In this document: one piece after another, positions 45,083 through 55,166 of the stretch
Position numbering within the stretch: position 1 is the stretch's first letter
Layout of the letters: every line of letters starts with the position of its first letter
Source of the DNA: Tsuneonella troitsensis
GTDB taxonomy: Bacteria > Pseudomonadota > Alphaproteobacteria > Sphingomonadales > Sphingomonadaceae
Reading direction: 5' to 3'
NCBI RefSeq assembly: GCF_001441535.1
Contig: NZ_LMAU01000001.1
Location: 372,001 to 436,000 of the forward strand
Length of the DNA stretch: 64,000 nucleotides
Notes under the pieces: generated by a model
What the model was told of the DNA's origin: nothing
Database searches by the model: none
What the model saw: only the letters and a program-made list of their open reading frames with translations
Program-made: the position numbers and the translations under genes

Positions 45083-46467
45083 GGTTCTGGCCCAGAAGCC
45101 TGCTCGGCCAGGTGCTGCTCGCCGTCGCGGGCGCGCTGTTGCTCGCGCAGGCCATCTCCGCGGTGCTGCTGTTCCGCGCGGCCGAAGAGCGGCGCGCGCA
45201 GCAGGTCGTGGGAACGCTCGCGGTGCAGCTGACCGCCGCCTCGACAGGCGCGCCCGCCGAGCGGCTCGCCCGGCGATTCGGGGATCGGCCCGGCGAACGG
45301 CTGGGGCTGGCGAAGCGGTTGCGAATCGAGCGGTCCGCCACCCCGCCCTCACTTCCCGATGATGAACCCGAGGCGGCGCTGACGCGTGATTTACGCGAAG
45401 TGCTGTCGCAGCAGGGCCTGAGCGGAGCGGACAAGGTGCGCGTGGTGAGCCGCGCCGCGATGGCCGATCCGCGCGTCCTGCGCAGGATCGAGGCGGGCCG
45501 GATGCTCGGCGGCGCCGCGCCGCTCGAGGATGCCCGCGTGATCCTGGCCAGCGTGCCGGGCAACGACGGCCAGTGGGTGACCGCCCGCGCCATCGACCGG
45601 CAGCCCACCGCGCGCGGCGTGCGCGGGCTCGTCACGCAGACTCTGGTCCTTTTCGGCGCGCTGATGCTGGTCATGTGGCTGCTGCTCCGGCGCATCACCC
45701 GCCCGCTCGCCCAGCTCACCGGTCGGGTGGAGGCCTTTGCCCGCACCCAGGACCTGACCGGCCAGCTCGAGCCGCAGGGGCCGGACGATGTCCGCCAGCT
45801 GATCGAGGCGCACAACGCGATGGAGGCGCGCATCGCCGCCATGCTCGACGAAAAGGACGTGATGCTCGGCGCGATCGGCCACGATCTCAAGACGCCGCTC
45901 GCGGCGCTGCGGGTGCGGATCGAGAGCGTCGACGACGAGGGCGAGCGCGCGCGCATGGCGGCGACGATCGAGGATATGGTCCGCACGCTCGACGATATCC
46001 TGTCGCTCGCCCGGGTCGGCCGCGCGAGCGAGCCGCCCGAACGCACCGACCTCGCGGCGCTCGCGGCCTCCATCGTCGAGGAGTTCGAGGACATGGGCGA
46101 GCCCGCGGTGCTGGCAGAGGGCGCGCGCGTGGTCGCCCCTGTCCATGTCACCTGGGCCAAGCGCGCCTTGCGCAACCTGGTGTCGAACGCGGTGCGCTAT
46201 GGCGGGGGGGCGGAAGTCGCGGTCCTGCGCGAGGGCCCGGATGCGGTCCTGCGCGTGACCGATACGGGGCCGGGAATTCCCGATGCCCTGCTCGCCACCA
46301 TCACCGAGCCGTTCGTGCGCGGCGAGGCGAGCCGCAACCGCGATACCGGCGGTGCCGGCCTCGGCCTGACGCTCGCCCGCGCCATCGCGGAGGCGCACGG
46401 CGGTCGCATCGTGCTCGCGAACCGGCCCGGCGGGGGCCTGTCCGCCGAGCTTCGCCTCCCGCTCTAG
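45079..46467 (+). CDS. EnvZ-like sensor histidine kinase
   Basis: 462 residues. Two transmembrane helices (about 10-32 and 185-204) enclose a ~150-residue periplasmic sensor, followed by HAMP (ITRPLAQLTGRVEAF), the HisKA domain with His268 (IGHDLKTPLAAL), and HATPase with NLVSNAVRYGG, DTGPGIP and GAGLGLTLARAIAEAHGG. The signal is unknown. It overlaps the convergent prfC gene by four bases. Confidence 0.95.
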   Translation: MRFWPRSLLGQVLLAVAGALLLAQAISAVLLFRAAEERRAQQVVGTLAVQLTAASTGAPAERLARRFGDRPGERLGLAKRLRIERSATPPSLPDDEPEAALTRDLREVLSQQGLSGADKVRVVSRAAMADPRVLRRIEAGRMLGGAAPLEDARVILASVPGNDGQWVTARAIDRQPTARGVRGLVTQTLVLFGALMLVMWLLLRRITRPLAQLTGRVEAFARTQDLTGQLEPQGPDDVRQLIEAHNAMEARIAAMLDEKDVMLGAIGHDLKTPLAALRVRIESVDDEGERARMAATIEDMVRTLDDILSLARVGRASEPPERTDLAALAASIVEEFEDMGEPAVLAEGARVVAPVHVTWAKRALRNLVSNAVRYGGGAEVAVLREGPDAVLRVTDTGPGIPDALLATITEPFVRGEASRNRDTGGAGLGLTLARAIAEAHGGRIVLANRPGGGLSAELRLPL

Positions 46468-47999
46468 CGTTCCTTGGTCGCCGAGAACGTGAGGTCGGGG
46501 TTCCTCTCGGCCTGGTAGTTCACGTCCCACGACGACTTGGCGAGGAACACCGGATCGCCGTCGCGGTCCGTGGCGAGGTTGGCGCGGTTGAAATCGGTGA
46601 AGGTCTTCAGCGCCGCCTCGCCGCCCTTGACCCAGCGTGCGGTGACGAACGGTGCCGGCTCGAGATTGGCGCCCACCTTGTATTCCGCCTCGAGCCGCGA
46701 GACGAGCACGTCGAGCTGCAGCTGCCCGACCACGCCGACGATCCATTGCGCGCCGAATTCGGGATAGAACACTTGGATCACGCCCTCCTCGCTGAGGTCG
46801 TCGAGCGCCTTCCTGAGCTGCTTGGTCTTGGTCGGATCCTTCAGCACCACCCGGCGGAGGATTTCCGGCGCGAAGTTCGGCAGGCCGGTGAAGCGGACCT
46901 TGTTGCTCTCGCTCAGCGTGTCGCCGACGCGCAGCGTGCCGTGGTTGGGAATGCCGATGATGTCGCCCGCCTCCGCCGTATCGGCGATCTCGCGATCCTG
47001 CGCGAAGAACAGGATCGGCGAGTGGACAGCGATCGGCTTGCCGAGGCCCGACGGGGTGAGCTTCATCCCCCGTTTGAAGGTGCCCGAGACCTGCCGCATG
47101 AAGGCGATCCGGTCGCGGTGGTTCGGGTCCATGTTGGCCTGCACCTTGAAGATGAAACCGGTCACCTCGTCGCGATCCGGGCTGACCGGGCCGTCTTCCG
47201 AGGGTTGCGGTCGCGGCGGCGGGGCCCAGCGGTCGATCGCGGCGATCAGTTCCTCGACGCCGAAGTTCTTGAGCGCGCTGCCGAAGAACACCGGCGTCAG
47301 GTCGCCGTGCAGGAACGCCTCCAGGTCGAACGCGGGATAAGCTTCGCGGATCAGCTCGATTTCCTCGGCCATGTCGTCGGACAGCCCGCTGTCGAAGCCG
47401 GCGAACGGTTCGCGCGTGCCGAGGTATTCCCGGCTGCCGCCCTCCGGCTTGGCGACGGTTTGCGAGGCGAAATCGAGCACGCCGGTGAACAGCCCGCCCA
47501 TGCCCAGCGGTGCGCCCTGCGGCGACACGTCGAGCGCGAGCGCATCGGCCACCTCGTCGAGAATTTCGGTCAGCGGGCGACCTTCGCGATCGACCTTGTT
47601 GATGAACGTGATGATCGGCACCGACCGCAACCGGCAGACCTCGAACAGCTTGCGGGTTTGCGGCTCGATGCCCTTCGCCGCGTCGATCACCATGACCGCC
47701 GAATCGACCGCGGTCAGCGTCCGGTAGGTATCTTCGGAGAAGTCCTCGTGGCCCGGGGTGTCGAGCAGGTTGAAGACCGTCCCGTCCTTTTCGAACGTCA
47801 TCACCGAGGACGTGACCGAGATGCCGCGCTGCTGCTCGATCTTCATCCAGTCGGACCGCGCCCGGCGGGCCTGCCCGCGCGCCTTGACCTCGCCCGCCAG
47901 GTGGATCGCGCCGCCGGTCAGCAGGAGCTTCTCGGTCAGCGTGGTCTTGCCCGCGTCGGGGTGGGAGATGATGGCGAAGGTGCGGCGGTTGGATGTCAT
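46464..47999 (-). CDS. prfC: peptide chain release factor 3
   Basis: 511 residues from ATG 47999, which gives the canonical MTSNRRTFAIISHPDAGKTT; the frame is open a further 11 codons. GTPase motifs: SHPDAGKTTLTEKLLL (G1), QQRGISVTSSV (G2), DTPGHEDFSEDTYRTL (G3), NKVDREGR (G4). The RF3-specific C-terminal region follows. RF3 recycles RF1/RF2 after termination. Upstream lies an inverted pair of short repeats. Confidence 0.96.
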   Translation of the reverse strand: MTSNRRTFAIISHPDAGKTTLTEKLLLTGGAIHLAGEVKARGQARRARSDWMKIEQQRGISVTSSVMTFEKDGTVFNLLDTPGHEDFSEDTYRTLTAVDSAVMVIDAAKGIEPQTRKLFEVCRLRSVPIITFINKVDREGRPLTEILDEVADALALDVSPQGAPLGMGGLFTGVLDFASQTVAKPEGGSREYLGTREPFAGFDSGLSDDMAEEIELIREAYPAFDLEAFLHGDLTPVFFGSALKNFGVEELIAAIDRWAPPPRPQPSEDGPVSPDRDEVTGFIFKVQANMDPNHRDRIAFMRQVSGTFKRGMKLTPSGLGKPIAVHSPILFFAQDREIADTAEAGDIIGIPNHGTLRVGDTLSESNKVRFTGLPNFAPEILRRVVLKDPTKTKQLRKALDDLSEEGVIQVFYPEFGAQWIVGVVGQLQLDVLVSRLEAEYKVGANLEPAPFVTARWVKGGEAALKTFTDFNRANLATDRDGDPVFLAKSSWDVNYQAERNPDLTFSATKER

Positions 48000-48034
48000 T
48001 TCATCTGTCTTTGCGTGAAAAATCTGAACCAAGC

Positions 48035-48109
48035 CCGCTCATGCTGAGCTTGTCGAAGCATTGTGTCGCAACGCTGCACCAGACCCTTCGACAGGCTCAG
48101 GGTGAGCGG
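48035..48109. repeat. inverted pair of 24-bp REP-like repeats
   Basis: Two 24-bp units, 48035-48058 and 48086-48109, face each other across 27 bp and could form a long imperfect hairpin. On the matching strand each reads CTTCGACARGCTCAG followed by a short variable part and GAGCGG. A third, single copy is at 59919-59942. Located between prfC and the dehydrogenase gene. Confidence 0.8.
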
Positions 48110-48125
48110 ATATGGGCGGTGCCCG

Positions 48126-48875
48126 CTAGCTTTCGCGCGCGACCCGGAAGCCCGCGAAGCCCTGGTTCACCGGCATCAGTTCGATGCGGTTGACGTTGAG
48201 GTGCGGGGGCAGTTCGGCGATCCACTGGATGGTGTGGGCGATGTCGTCCGCCGTCATCGGGTTCACGCCCGCATAGAGCTTGTCCGATGCGTCTTGGCTG
48301 CCGGTGCGAACGAGCGTGAACTCGGTTTCAACCATGCCCGGCTCGATGCTCGTCACGCGCACCCCTGTGCCGTGGAGGTCGGCCCGCAGCGCCAAGGTGA
48401 AGTGGTTGGCGAAGGCCTTGCTGCCCGCATAGACGTTGCCGCCGGGGTAGAGGTAGGTGCCCGCGACCGAGCCGATCGTGATGATCGCGCCCTTGCGCGC
48501 GATCAGGCCCGGCAGCAGCTTGCGCGTGAGCGTGACCATCGCGGTCACGTTGGTGTCGATCATCGTCTGCCAGTCGTCGAGGTCGGCTTCCTGCGCGGGC
48601 GACAGGCCCTGGGCGAGGCCGGCGTTGTTCACCAGCAGGTCGATCGCGGCGAACTCGGGCGGCAGCGCTGCCAGCGCCGCATCGAGCGCCGCCGTATCGC
48701 GCACGTCGAACACCGCGGCATGGACCTTGTCCGCGCCCAGCTCGGCGACCAGTGCCTCCAGCCGCGAGCCCCGCCGCCCGGTCGCGACGCAGCGCCAGCC
48801 GCTCGCGACCAGCGTCCGCACGGTCGCTTCGCCGATGCCCGCCGTCGCTCCCGTGACGAATGCCGTGCGGGTCAT
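48126..48875 (-). CDS. ydfG: YdfG-like NADP-dependent short-chain dehydrogenase
   Basis: 249 residues. Cofactor motif TGATAGIGEAT, NNAG in LLVNNAGLAQG, catalytic Ser/Tyr/Lys in SVAGTYLYPGGNVYAGSKAF. The C-terminal EPGMVETEF and ELPPHLNVNRIELMPV segments match YdfG, which oxidises 3-hydroxy acids such as serine or 3-hydroxypropionate. ATG 48875 overlaps the pheT stop by four bases. Confidence 0.88.
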   Translation of the reverse strand: MTRTAFVTGATAGIGEATVRTLVASGWRCVATGRRGSRLEALVAELGADKVHAAVFDVRDTAALDAALAALPPEFAAIDLLVNNAGLAQGLSPAQEADLDDWQTMIDTNVTAMVTLTRKLLPGLIARKGAIITIGSVAGTYLYPGGNVYAGSKAFANHFTLALRADLHGTGVRVTSIEPGMVETEFTLVRTGSQDASDKLYAGVNPMTADDIAHTIQWIAELPPHLNVNRIELMPVNQGFAGFRVARES

Positions 48876-51274
48876 CCGCGCAACTCCGCGCCCAGCTTGG
48901 CCGCAGCGGTGACGATCCGGTCGGAAACCGCCTTCAGGTCGGCATCGGTGTAGCTCTTGTCGCCCGGTTGCAGCGTGACTTCGACGGCCAGCGACTTGCT
49001 GCCCTCGGGCACGCCCTGACCGCGGAAATCGTCGAACACCCGCGCAGCCACGATATTGGCCTTGTCGGCGCCCTTGATCGCGCGGAGCAGGTCGCCTGCC
49101 GGCAGCGCGGCGTCGACCAGGAACGCGAAGTCGCGGGTGACCGACTGCAGCGCGGGCGGCGCATAGGCTGCTCGCGCAAACCCGGCGTTCTTGCGGGCCG
49201 GGATCGCGTCCAGAAACACCTCGACCGCCATGACCGGCCCATCGACGTCGAACGCCTTGAGCGTGGCCGGATGCAGTGCACCGAAGCGGGCGAGCACGGT
49301 CTTGGGGCCGAGGCGGAGCGTGCCCGACTGACCCGGGTGGAACTGTGGGCCCGCGTCTCCCATGACCTGCAGGTTGGCCACCGGGGCGCCGGCGGCTTCG
49401 AGCAAAGCGAGCGCTTCGGCCTTGGCATCGAAGGCGTCGAAGTGCGCCGCCTTGCCGGCTGCCCAGCCGCGCGGGGCTTTCTCGCCTGCCAGAAGCACGC
49501 CGACGGTGGCGCGCTCGTCGCTCGCGCCGCCGTCTCCGCGCAGGTAGCGGCGGCCCACTTCGAACAAGCGGACCGATGCCGCGCCGCGGTCCGCGTTGCG
49601 CTTCGCGGCGGCGAGCAGGCCGGGGATGAGCGACGGGCGCATCGCCTTCATGTCTTCGCTGATCGGGTTGTCGAGGACCCACAGACCGCCGTTGCCATCC
49701 GCGAAGTGATCGGCCTGGGCGGTCGGCAGGAACGACCACGTGACCGCTTCGGACAGGCCGCGTGACGCGGCGGCACGGCGCACCTTCCGCTCGCGGGCCT
49801 GTTCGGGCGTCGCGGTGGGACGCGCCACGCCGTCCATGCGCGGCAAGGGAGTGGACGGCACCGCGTCGAGGCCGTGGATGCGGACCACTTCCTCGACGAT
49901 GTCGGCAGGCCCTTCGACGTCGTGGCGGCGCAGCGGCACCGTGACCTGCCAGTCGGCGGACACGGCGAAGTCGAGCCGTTCCAGGATCGCGCGCTGCTCG
50001 TCCTCCGGGATCGATACGCCGCCCAGCCGTTCCGCCAGTGCGGGATCGTAAGCGAAGACTTTCGGCTCGCTTGGCGGGGTACCAACGCGAACGACCTCGC
50101 TGGCCTCGCCCCCGCAGGTGCGCAGGATCAGGTCGGACAGGATATCGAGACCCGCGTCGAGGAACGCGGGATCCACGCCGCGCTCGAACCGCGTCCGCGC
50201 GTCGCTGGCGATGCCGAGCTTGCGCCCGGTCGCCCCTATAAGCGCGGGGTCGAAGTAGGCGATCTCGAGCAGGACGTCGGTGGTTTCCGCCGTCACGCCC
50301 GAATGCTCGCCGCCCATGATCCCGCCGATGTCGTGGACGCCGCTGTCGTCGGCGATGACGGTCATCGTGTCGTCGAGCGTGTAGGTCTTCTCGTTGAGCG
50401 CGAGGACCTGCTCGCCGTTCGCGGCGCGCCGCGCGACGACTGCACCCGTCAGCTTGGCAAGATCGTAGACATGCGCCGGCCGCCCGAAGGTGAGGCTGAG
50501 GTAGTTGGTAACGTCGACAAGCGCACTGATCGGGCGCTGGCCCGCCGCGATCAGGCGCGCCTGCATCCAGTCGGGCGAGGCGCCGTTGCGCACGCCGCGA
50601 ATGACCCGGCCATAGAATGCCGGGCAGCCGACCGGGTCCTCGATGCGGATCGCGACCGGGCTAGGGAAACTGCCGGGTGCCGCCTCGGCGCGCCACGGCT
50701 TGAACGTGCCGAGCCCTGCTGCGGCGAGATCGCGCGCAATGCCTTCCACGCCCATGCAGTCGGGCCGATTGGGGGTGATCGCGACGTCGAACACGGGGCT
50801 CGCGTCGTGATAGTCGGCGAATGCGGCGCCCACCGGCGCGTCTGCCGGCAGTTCGATGATTCCGTCGTGATTGTCGCCCAGCTCGAGTTCGCGGGTCGAA
50901 CACATCATGCCGTTCGATTCGACGCCGCGGATCGCCGACTTGCGCAGTTCCATCCCGTTCGCCGGGACGACCGCGCCCGGCAGGCCCAGCACGCCCTTCA
51001 TCCCCGCACGCGCGTTGGGCGCGCCGCAGACGACCTGCAGCGGCTCGCCCCCATTGATTTCTGGGCCGGTGTTGACCGTGAGAACCTGCAGCTTGTCGGC
51101 ATCGGGATGCGGCTTGGCGGTCAGCACTTCGGCCACCCGGAACCCGGCGAGCCGATCGGCCGGGTCCTCAAGACCTTCGACTTCGAGCCCGATCGCGTTG
51201 AGCTTCGCGGAAATATCGGCGGCGCTCGCATCGGTGTCGAGGAACGTCTTCAGCCATTCGAGCGAGAACTTCAT
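48872..51274 (-). CDS. pheT: phenylalanine-tRNA ligase beta subunit
   Basis: 800 residues. Full domain order: EMAP/tRNA-binding start ([31 protein letters not shown]), B3/4 editing region ([35 protein letters not shown]), B5, the core, and the C-terminal anticodon-binding domain ending [17 protein letters not shown]. It forms the alpha2-beta2 PheRS with PheS. ATG 51274 overlaps the pheS stop. Confidence 0.97.
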   Translation of the reverse strand: MKFSLEWLKTFLDTDASAADISAKLNAIGLEVEGLEDPADRLAGFRVAEVLTAKPHPDADKLQVLTVNTGPEINGGEPLQVVCGAPNARAGMKGVLGLPGAVVPANGMELRKSAIRGVESNGMMCSTRELELGDNHDGIIELPADAPVGAAFADYHDASPVFDVAITPNRPDCMGVEGIARDLAAAGLGTFKPWRAEAAPGSFPSPVAIRIEDPVGCPAFYGRVIRGVRNGASPDWMQARLIAAGQRPISALVDVTNYLSLTFGRPAHVYDLAKLTGAVVARRAANGEQVLALNEKTYTLDDTMTVIADDSGVHDIGGIMGGEHSGVTAETTDVLLEIAYFDPALIGATGRKLGIASDARTRFERGVDPAFLDAGLDILSDLILRTCGGEASEVVRVGTPPSEPKVFAYDPALAERLGGVSIPEDEQRAILERLDFAVSADWQVTVPLRRHDVEGPADIVEEVVRIHGLDAVPSTPLPRMDGVARPTATPEQARERKVRRAAASRGLSEAVTWSFLPTAQADHFADGNGGLWVLDNPISEDMKAMRPSLIPGLLAAAKRNADRGAASVRLFEVGRRYLRGDGGASDERATVGVLLAGEKAPRGWAAGKAAHFDAFDAKAEALALLEAAGAPVANLQVMGDAGPQFHPGQSGTLRLGPKTVLARFGALHPATLKAFDVDGPVMAVEVFLDAIPARKNAGFARAAYAPPALQSVTRDFAFLVDAALPAGDLLRAIKGADKANIVAARVFDDFRGQGVPEGSKSLAVEVTLQPGDKSYTDADLKAVSDRIVTAAAKLGAELRG

Positions 51275-52386
51275 GCTTTCGCTCCCACGCCCGCCGAAAG
51301 CGTCGGCACGTCGAGCGGGTCGAACCCGTAATGCGCCAGCCAGCGCCCGTCGCCGTCGAAGAAGGCGCGCAGGTCGTCCATCCCGTATTTCAGCATCGCC
51401 AGCCGGTCGACTCCGACGCCGAACGCGAAACCCTGCCAGCGGTCCGGGTCGAGGCCGGCGAATTCCAGCACCCGGCGGTTGACCATGCCGCTGCCGAGCA
51501 GCTCCATCCAGCCGTGGCCTGGCGCATCGCCGTCACCGCCCAGCACGCGGCGGCCTCCGACATCCTCCCAGCCCACGTCCACCTCGACGCTCGGTTCGGT
51601 GAAGGGGAAATAGCTCGGGCGCAGGCGCAGCACGATGTCGTCGCGCTCGAAAAAGGCCTTGAGGAAGGTCTCGAGCGTCCACTTGAGATGGCCCAGGTGG
51701 ATGCCCTCGTCGATCACCAGGCCCTCGACCTGGTGGAACATCGGCGTGTGGGTGGCATCGCTGTCGGATCGATAGACGCGGCCCGGCGCGATCACGCGCA
51801 GCGGAGCGCCTTGCTGCACCATGCTGCGGATCTGCACCGGCGACGTGTGCGTTCGCAGCACCATCTTGGTCGGGGATCCCGCCACTTCGGGGCCCTGGTC
51901 CGGGAAATAGAACGTATCGTGCATCGCCCGGGCCGGGTGGCTTTCGGGCATGTTGAGCGCGGTGAAGTTGTGCCAGTCGTCCTCGATCTCGGGACCGCTG
52001 GCGACCGAGAAGCCCATGTCGGCGAAGATTTCCGCCAGTTCGTCCATGACCTGGCTGACCGGGTGGATCGAGCCCCTTGGCCACTCGGGCGCGGGCAACG
52101 TCAGGTCGATCACTTCGCTTGCGAGCCGGGCATCGAGCGCGGCGCTTTCGAGCGCGGCCTTCTTGGCCTCGATCGCGTCGGCGACGGAGGCGCGCATGGC
52201 CTGGATGCGCGGACCTTCGACCTGACGTTCCTCGGGGCTCATCGCGCCAAGCGTCTTGAGGGCGAGGCTGACCCACCCGGACTTGCCGAGCGCGGCGACC
52301 CGCTGCGCCTCGATCGCGTCGATGGTCTGGGCCGCTTCGATTGCGGCGAGCGCCTCGGACAGGCGGGTCTGGTCGGTCGTGGTCAT
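51271..52386 (-). CDS. pheS: phenylalanine-tRNA ligase alpha subunit
   Basis: 371 residues from ATG 52386 (a GTG three codons earlier is possible). An N-terminal coiled coil is followed by the class II core: [53 protein letters not shown], and motif 3 in [19 protein letters not shown]. The catalytic subunit for Phe-tRNA synthesis. Two AraC-type genes lie directly upstream where rplT would usually be the neighbour. Confidence 0.97.
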   Translation of the reverse strand: MTTTDQTRLSEALAAIEAAQTIDAIEAQRVAALGKSGWVSLALKTLGAMSPEERQVEGPRIQAMRASVADAIEAKKAALESAALDARLASEVIDLTLPAPEWPRGSIHPVSQVMDELAEIFADMGFSVASGPEIEDDWHNFTALNMPESHPARAMHDTFYFPDQGPEVAGSPTKMVLRTHTSPVQIRSMVQQGAPLRVIAPGRVYRSDSDATHTPMFHQVEGLVIDEGIHLGHLKWTLETFLKAFFERDDIVLRLRPSYFPFTEPSVEVDVGWEDVGGRRVLGGDGDAPGHGWMELLGSGMVNRRVLEFAGLDPDRWQGFAFGVGVDRLAMLKYGMDDLRAFFDGDGRWLAHYGFDPLDVPTLSAGVGAKA

Positions 52387-52437
52387 CGCGGACACGCCCC
52401 TAGTGGCGCGGGCGCGCTATCGCAATGCTTGCGGCGC

Positions 52438-53355
52438 CTAAGCCGTCTTCCCGCCCGGACGGTCGAGCGTCTGCGCGGGCGAACCCCAGGTCTTGGCGCG
52501 CTGCTCCATGAACGCGGACAGGATCGGATGGGGCAAGGCGGCATATTCGCTGGGCCCCATGCCCATGAATTCGTGGAACTCGTGGTTGAAGTGGGACTGG
52601 TCGGTATAGAGCTCGTCGATCGCCGCGGTCCATTTGCCCATTCCGCCCAGCATCCATGCCGCAAGACTGCGCATGAAGCGCTGGCGGCGCAGCAGCAGCT
52701 TGGGCGGGAGGCCGAAATGGCGGCGGCAGGTGCGCTCGAGCGCGCGAACGGACACCCCGGCGAGGTCGGCGAAATCCGCGACTGTGGCTACCCCCAGTTC
52801 GACCATGGCGTTGTGGACGCGCACGATGCGTTCTTCATCGGGAACCGGCTGGCCCAGGCCACGCAGGATAGCGACGATCCGCTGCATCTCGACCTCGTCG
52901 TCCGGTGCTTCGCCGAAGATGCCGGGGAGTGCGCGAAAGTGAACGAACTCGGGCGTCCGCTCGGCGTCGGCAAGCATGTTGGCGTATGGCGCCGCCGGCC
53001 GCCCGACGAAGCGTGCCCAGCCGAGCGGGAGCATTCCGATCCCCCACATCCGGGTCGTGCCGAGCGCGAACCGCGTAGCGCGCGAGCTCGGCCCGGTGAC
53101 GGTGAACCGCGCCTTGTCGACCACCTCGCCGGTCCCCACCTGCGCCCAGGGCATCGCGCCCGAGAAGACGCGCAGGTTGCCCCATTCGGGCTGCAGCCAA
53201 TCGACGACCGTCTCCCCGTCCGCAACGGTGAGGTCGAGCCGATAGATGCTGGTCAGATAGCCGGCGAGGTCCGGCGGGGGCGCAAAGAAGCGCGCCGCCA
53301 CGGTGCATTCGCCTTTGACTGCATTCGCCGAACGGTCCTGCAATTCGCGCCCCAC
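52438..53355 (-). CDS. AraC-type regulator, paralogue A
   Basis: 305 residues from GTG 53355; GTG 53301 is an alternative that would align better with the neighbouring paralogue. The C-terminal AraC helix-turn-helix includes AGVSVRALERTCRRHFGLPP and a second helix pair near YTDQSHFNHEFHEFMGMGPSEY. The N-terminal domain opens with ARFFAPPPDLAGYLTSIYRLD. It shares layout with the next gene and the gene at 1580-2545. Effector and targets are unknown. Confidence 0.86.
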   Translation of the reverse strand: MGRELQDRSANAVKGECTVAARFFAPPPDLAGYLTSIYRLDLTVADGETVVDWLQPEWGNLRVFSGAMPWAQVGTGEVVDKARFTVTGPSSRATRFALGTTRMWGIGMLPLGWARFVGRPAAPYANMLADAERTPEFVHFRALPGIFGEAPDDEVEMQRIVAILRGLGQPVPDEERIVRVHNAMVELGVATVADFADLAGVSVRALERTCRRHFGLPPKLLLRRQRFMRSLAAWMLGGMGKWTAAIDELYTDQSHFNHEFHEFMGMGPSEYAALPHPILSAFMEQRAKTWGSPAQTLDRPGGKTA

Positions 53356-53455
53356 CTAAATTACCAGCGTTCGAATGCGACCGCCTGCGCGTGTAACCGA
53401 GTTGTAGGAATGCGACAACTTTGCAGGCAGTCGGCGCGCCTTTAGCGGGCGGGGG

Positions 53456-54340
53456 CTAGCGAAAGCGGGCGATTGTCGGCAGGTCGAGCGGTTCCGCCGC
53501 GCCCTGATCGGCCATGCGCTGGCGCATGATGGGTTGCACGATCGGGTGCGGCATCCGCGCATAGTCGCTCGGGCGCAGGCCCATGAATTCGCGGAACTCG
53601 CGGACGAACTGGGCCTGGTCGTGATATTGCCCGTCGAGCGCGTCGATCCAGCTCATCGTGGGATCGAGCATGAAGTGCGCAAGGCTGCGGGCGAAACGCT
53701 GGCGGCGCAGCAGCAACTTGGGCGTGAAACCGAAATAGCGGCGGCAGAACCGCTCCAGCGATTTCACCGTCATGCCCAGTCGCTCCTGCAACGCGGATAC
53801 CTCTCCCATTGCGGGATCGCGCAGGGCGTTCTGGCACGCCCTGATCTCCGCCTCGCGCGGAACCGGGCGATCGACGTGCTGCATCAGGTATCGGTCGATC
53901 AGGGCCGCCTTGTCGCTTGCGCTGCCTTCGGGCGCCTGGACGATCGGAAGGATCCCGGCGAATGCTGCAAATGCAGGATGGGTACTGCCGTCGACAGTTC
54001 GGTTGGCCAGTGCGGCCGCGTCACCGTCCGCGAATTTGGCCCAGCCGGTCGGCTGCAGGCCCAGGCCCCATACGCGCGAGGTGCGGACTGCGAAATGGGT
54101 GGACATGCTCGTCGGCCCGCCCGCGACAAACGGCCACTGCTCGACCATTTCGCCCGGCCCGATGCTCGCGATCGGCGGCGGCCCTTCAGTGAAGCGCATC
54201 GCAGCCCATTCGGGGTGCAGGTAATCCTCGACCAAGCCGTCCCCGGCTTCGATCGTCGTCAGGTACAGGGCGGTGAAATAGGACTGCAGCGGTTCCGACA
54301 AGCGAAAGAACCGCACCGAGATTCGCGGGGAATCCGACAT
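53456..54340 (-). CDS. AraC-type regulator, paralogue B
   Basis: 294 residues. Same architecture: N-terminal VRFFRLSEPLQSYFTALYLT, then LGMTVKSLERFCRRYFGFTPKL and a second helix pair around YHDQAQFVREFREFMGLRPSDYA. The DNA-binding halves of A and B are clearly alike, so this is a tandem duplication. A 6-bp inverted repeat (TTCGGG at 54359-54364 and CCCGAA at 54375-54380) lies just upstream of the start and could be an operator. Confidence 0.87.
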   Translation of the reverse strand: MSDSPRISVRFFRLSEPLQSYFTALYLTTIEAGDGLVEDYLHPEWAAMRFTEGPPPIASIGPGEMVEQWPFVAGGPTSMSTHFAVRTSRVWGLGLQPTGWAKFADGDAAALANRTVDGSTHPAFAAFAGILPIVQAPEGSASDKAALIDRYLMQHVDRPVPREAEIRACQNALRDPAMGEVSALQERLGMTVKSLERFCRRYFGFTPKLLLRRQRFARSLAHFMLDPTMSWIDALDGQYHDQAQFVREFREFMGLRPSDYARMPHPIVQPIMRQRMADQGAAEPLDLPTIARFR

Positions 54341-54431
54341 CTGTGTGGCGCTGTCCTGTTCGGGAATTTTGCGACCCGAAGAACCAAGTTTTGTATGTTC
54401 TGGACATTAGCGCGCGAAATTCTTGCGTCAA

Positions 54432-54461
54432 GGGCGCCGCGAGCCCATGCCCGCGACGCCC
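54432..54461 (-). terminator. hairpin downstream of rplT
   Basis: Ten-base arms at 54432-54441 and 54452-54461 pair with one G-U. It lies about 25 bp after the rplT stop on the minus strand and before the AraC gene. The following bases are only weakly T-rich, so it may be a weak terminator for rpmI-rplT. Confidence 0.4.
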
Positions 54462-54486
54462 CTGAAAACCGGATCGAAGACCGGAT

Positions 54487-54843
54487 TTAGTTCAACGCTG
54501 CCTTGGCCTGCGCGATGATGGAGTTGAAGGCACCGCCTTCATTCATCGCGAGGTCTGCCATGACCTTACGGTCCAGTTCGATACCGGCGAGCTTCGCACC
54601 GTGCATGAACTGCGAGTAGGTCAGGCCTTCGGCGCGGACCGCGGCGTTGATCCGCTGGATCCACAGGGCGCGGAACGAACGCTTCTTAACCTTGCGGTCG
54701 CGATAGGCGTACTGTCCGGCCTTTTCGACCGCCTGACGGGCGATGCGGATGGTGTTCTTGCGACGACCGCGATAGCCCTTGGCCTGGTCGAGAAGCCGCT
54801 TGTGCTTGGCGCGAGTGGTTACGCCCCGTTTGATGCGTGCCAT
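54487..54843 (-). CDS. rplT: 50S ribosomal protein L20
   Basis: 118 residues. Typical [29 protein letters not shown] start, basic helical N-terminus, and [21 protein letters not shown]. In many bacteria L20 represses its own operon by binding the mRNA. rpmI lies 14 bp upstream. Confidence 0.98.
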   Translation of the reverse strand: MARIKRGVTTRAKHKRLLDQAKGYRGRRKNTIRIARQAVEKAGQYAYRDRKVKKRSFRALWIQRINAAVRAEGLTYSQFMHGAKLAGIELDRKVMADLAMNEGGAFNSIIAQAKAALN

Positions 54844-54857
54844 ATCTCAGTACTCCC

Positions 54858-55061
54858 TCAGCCCAGGCCGTACGGCGCCCACTTCTTGATCGTCCGCGCG
54901 TCGGCGTCGGAGATCACGGAAGTGCCGCGGTTCTGGCGGATGTACTTGGCATTGTGGCTGATCAGGCGGTGGCGCTTGCCGGCGACCCCGTGCTTGACCT
55001 TGCCAGTGGCGGTGAGCTTGAAGCGCTTCTTCACGCCGCTCTTGGTCTTCATCTTGGGCAT
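54858..55061 (-). CDS. rpmI: 50S ribosomal protein L35
   Basis: 67 residues: [40 protein letters not shown], ending KKWAPYGLG. First gene of the rpmI-rplT pair. infC, often next to it, is not in this part of the window. The 189-bp leader upstream carries an 8-bp hairpin. Confidence 0.97.
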   Translation of the reverse strand: MPKMKTKSGVKKRFKLTATGKVKHGVAGKRHRLISHNAKYIRQNRGTSVISDADARTIKKWAPYGLG

Positions 55062-55166
55062 TTTCGTCTCCTTTCGGGGACACGCATCGGTCAGCCCTGG
55101 CAGCCCTAGTTGGCCAGGCCGGCCCAGAATCACGCAAAAAGTGTGAATCACGTGTCGGTGAAGCGC

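Noticed and set aside
48035-48109. CRISPR array
   Set aside because: Only two units in opposite orientation, with a single 27-bp gap and no cas gene; it is a REP-like hairpin pair.
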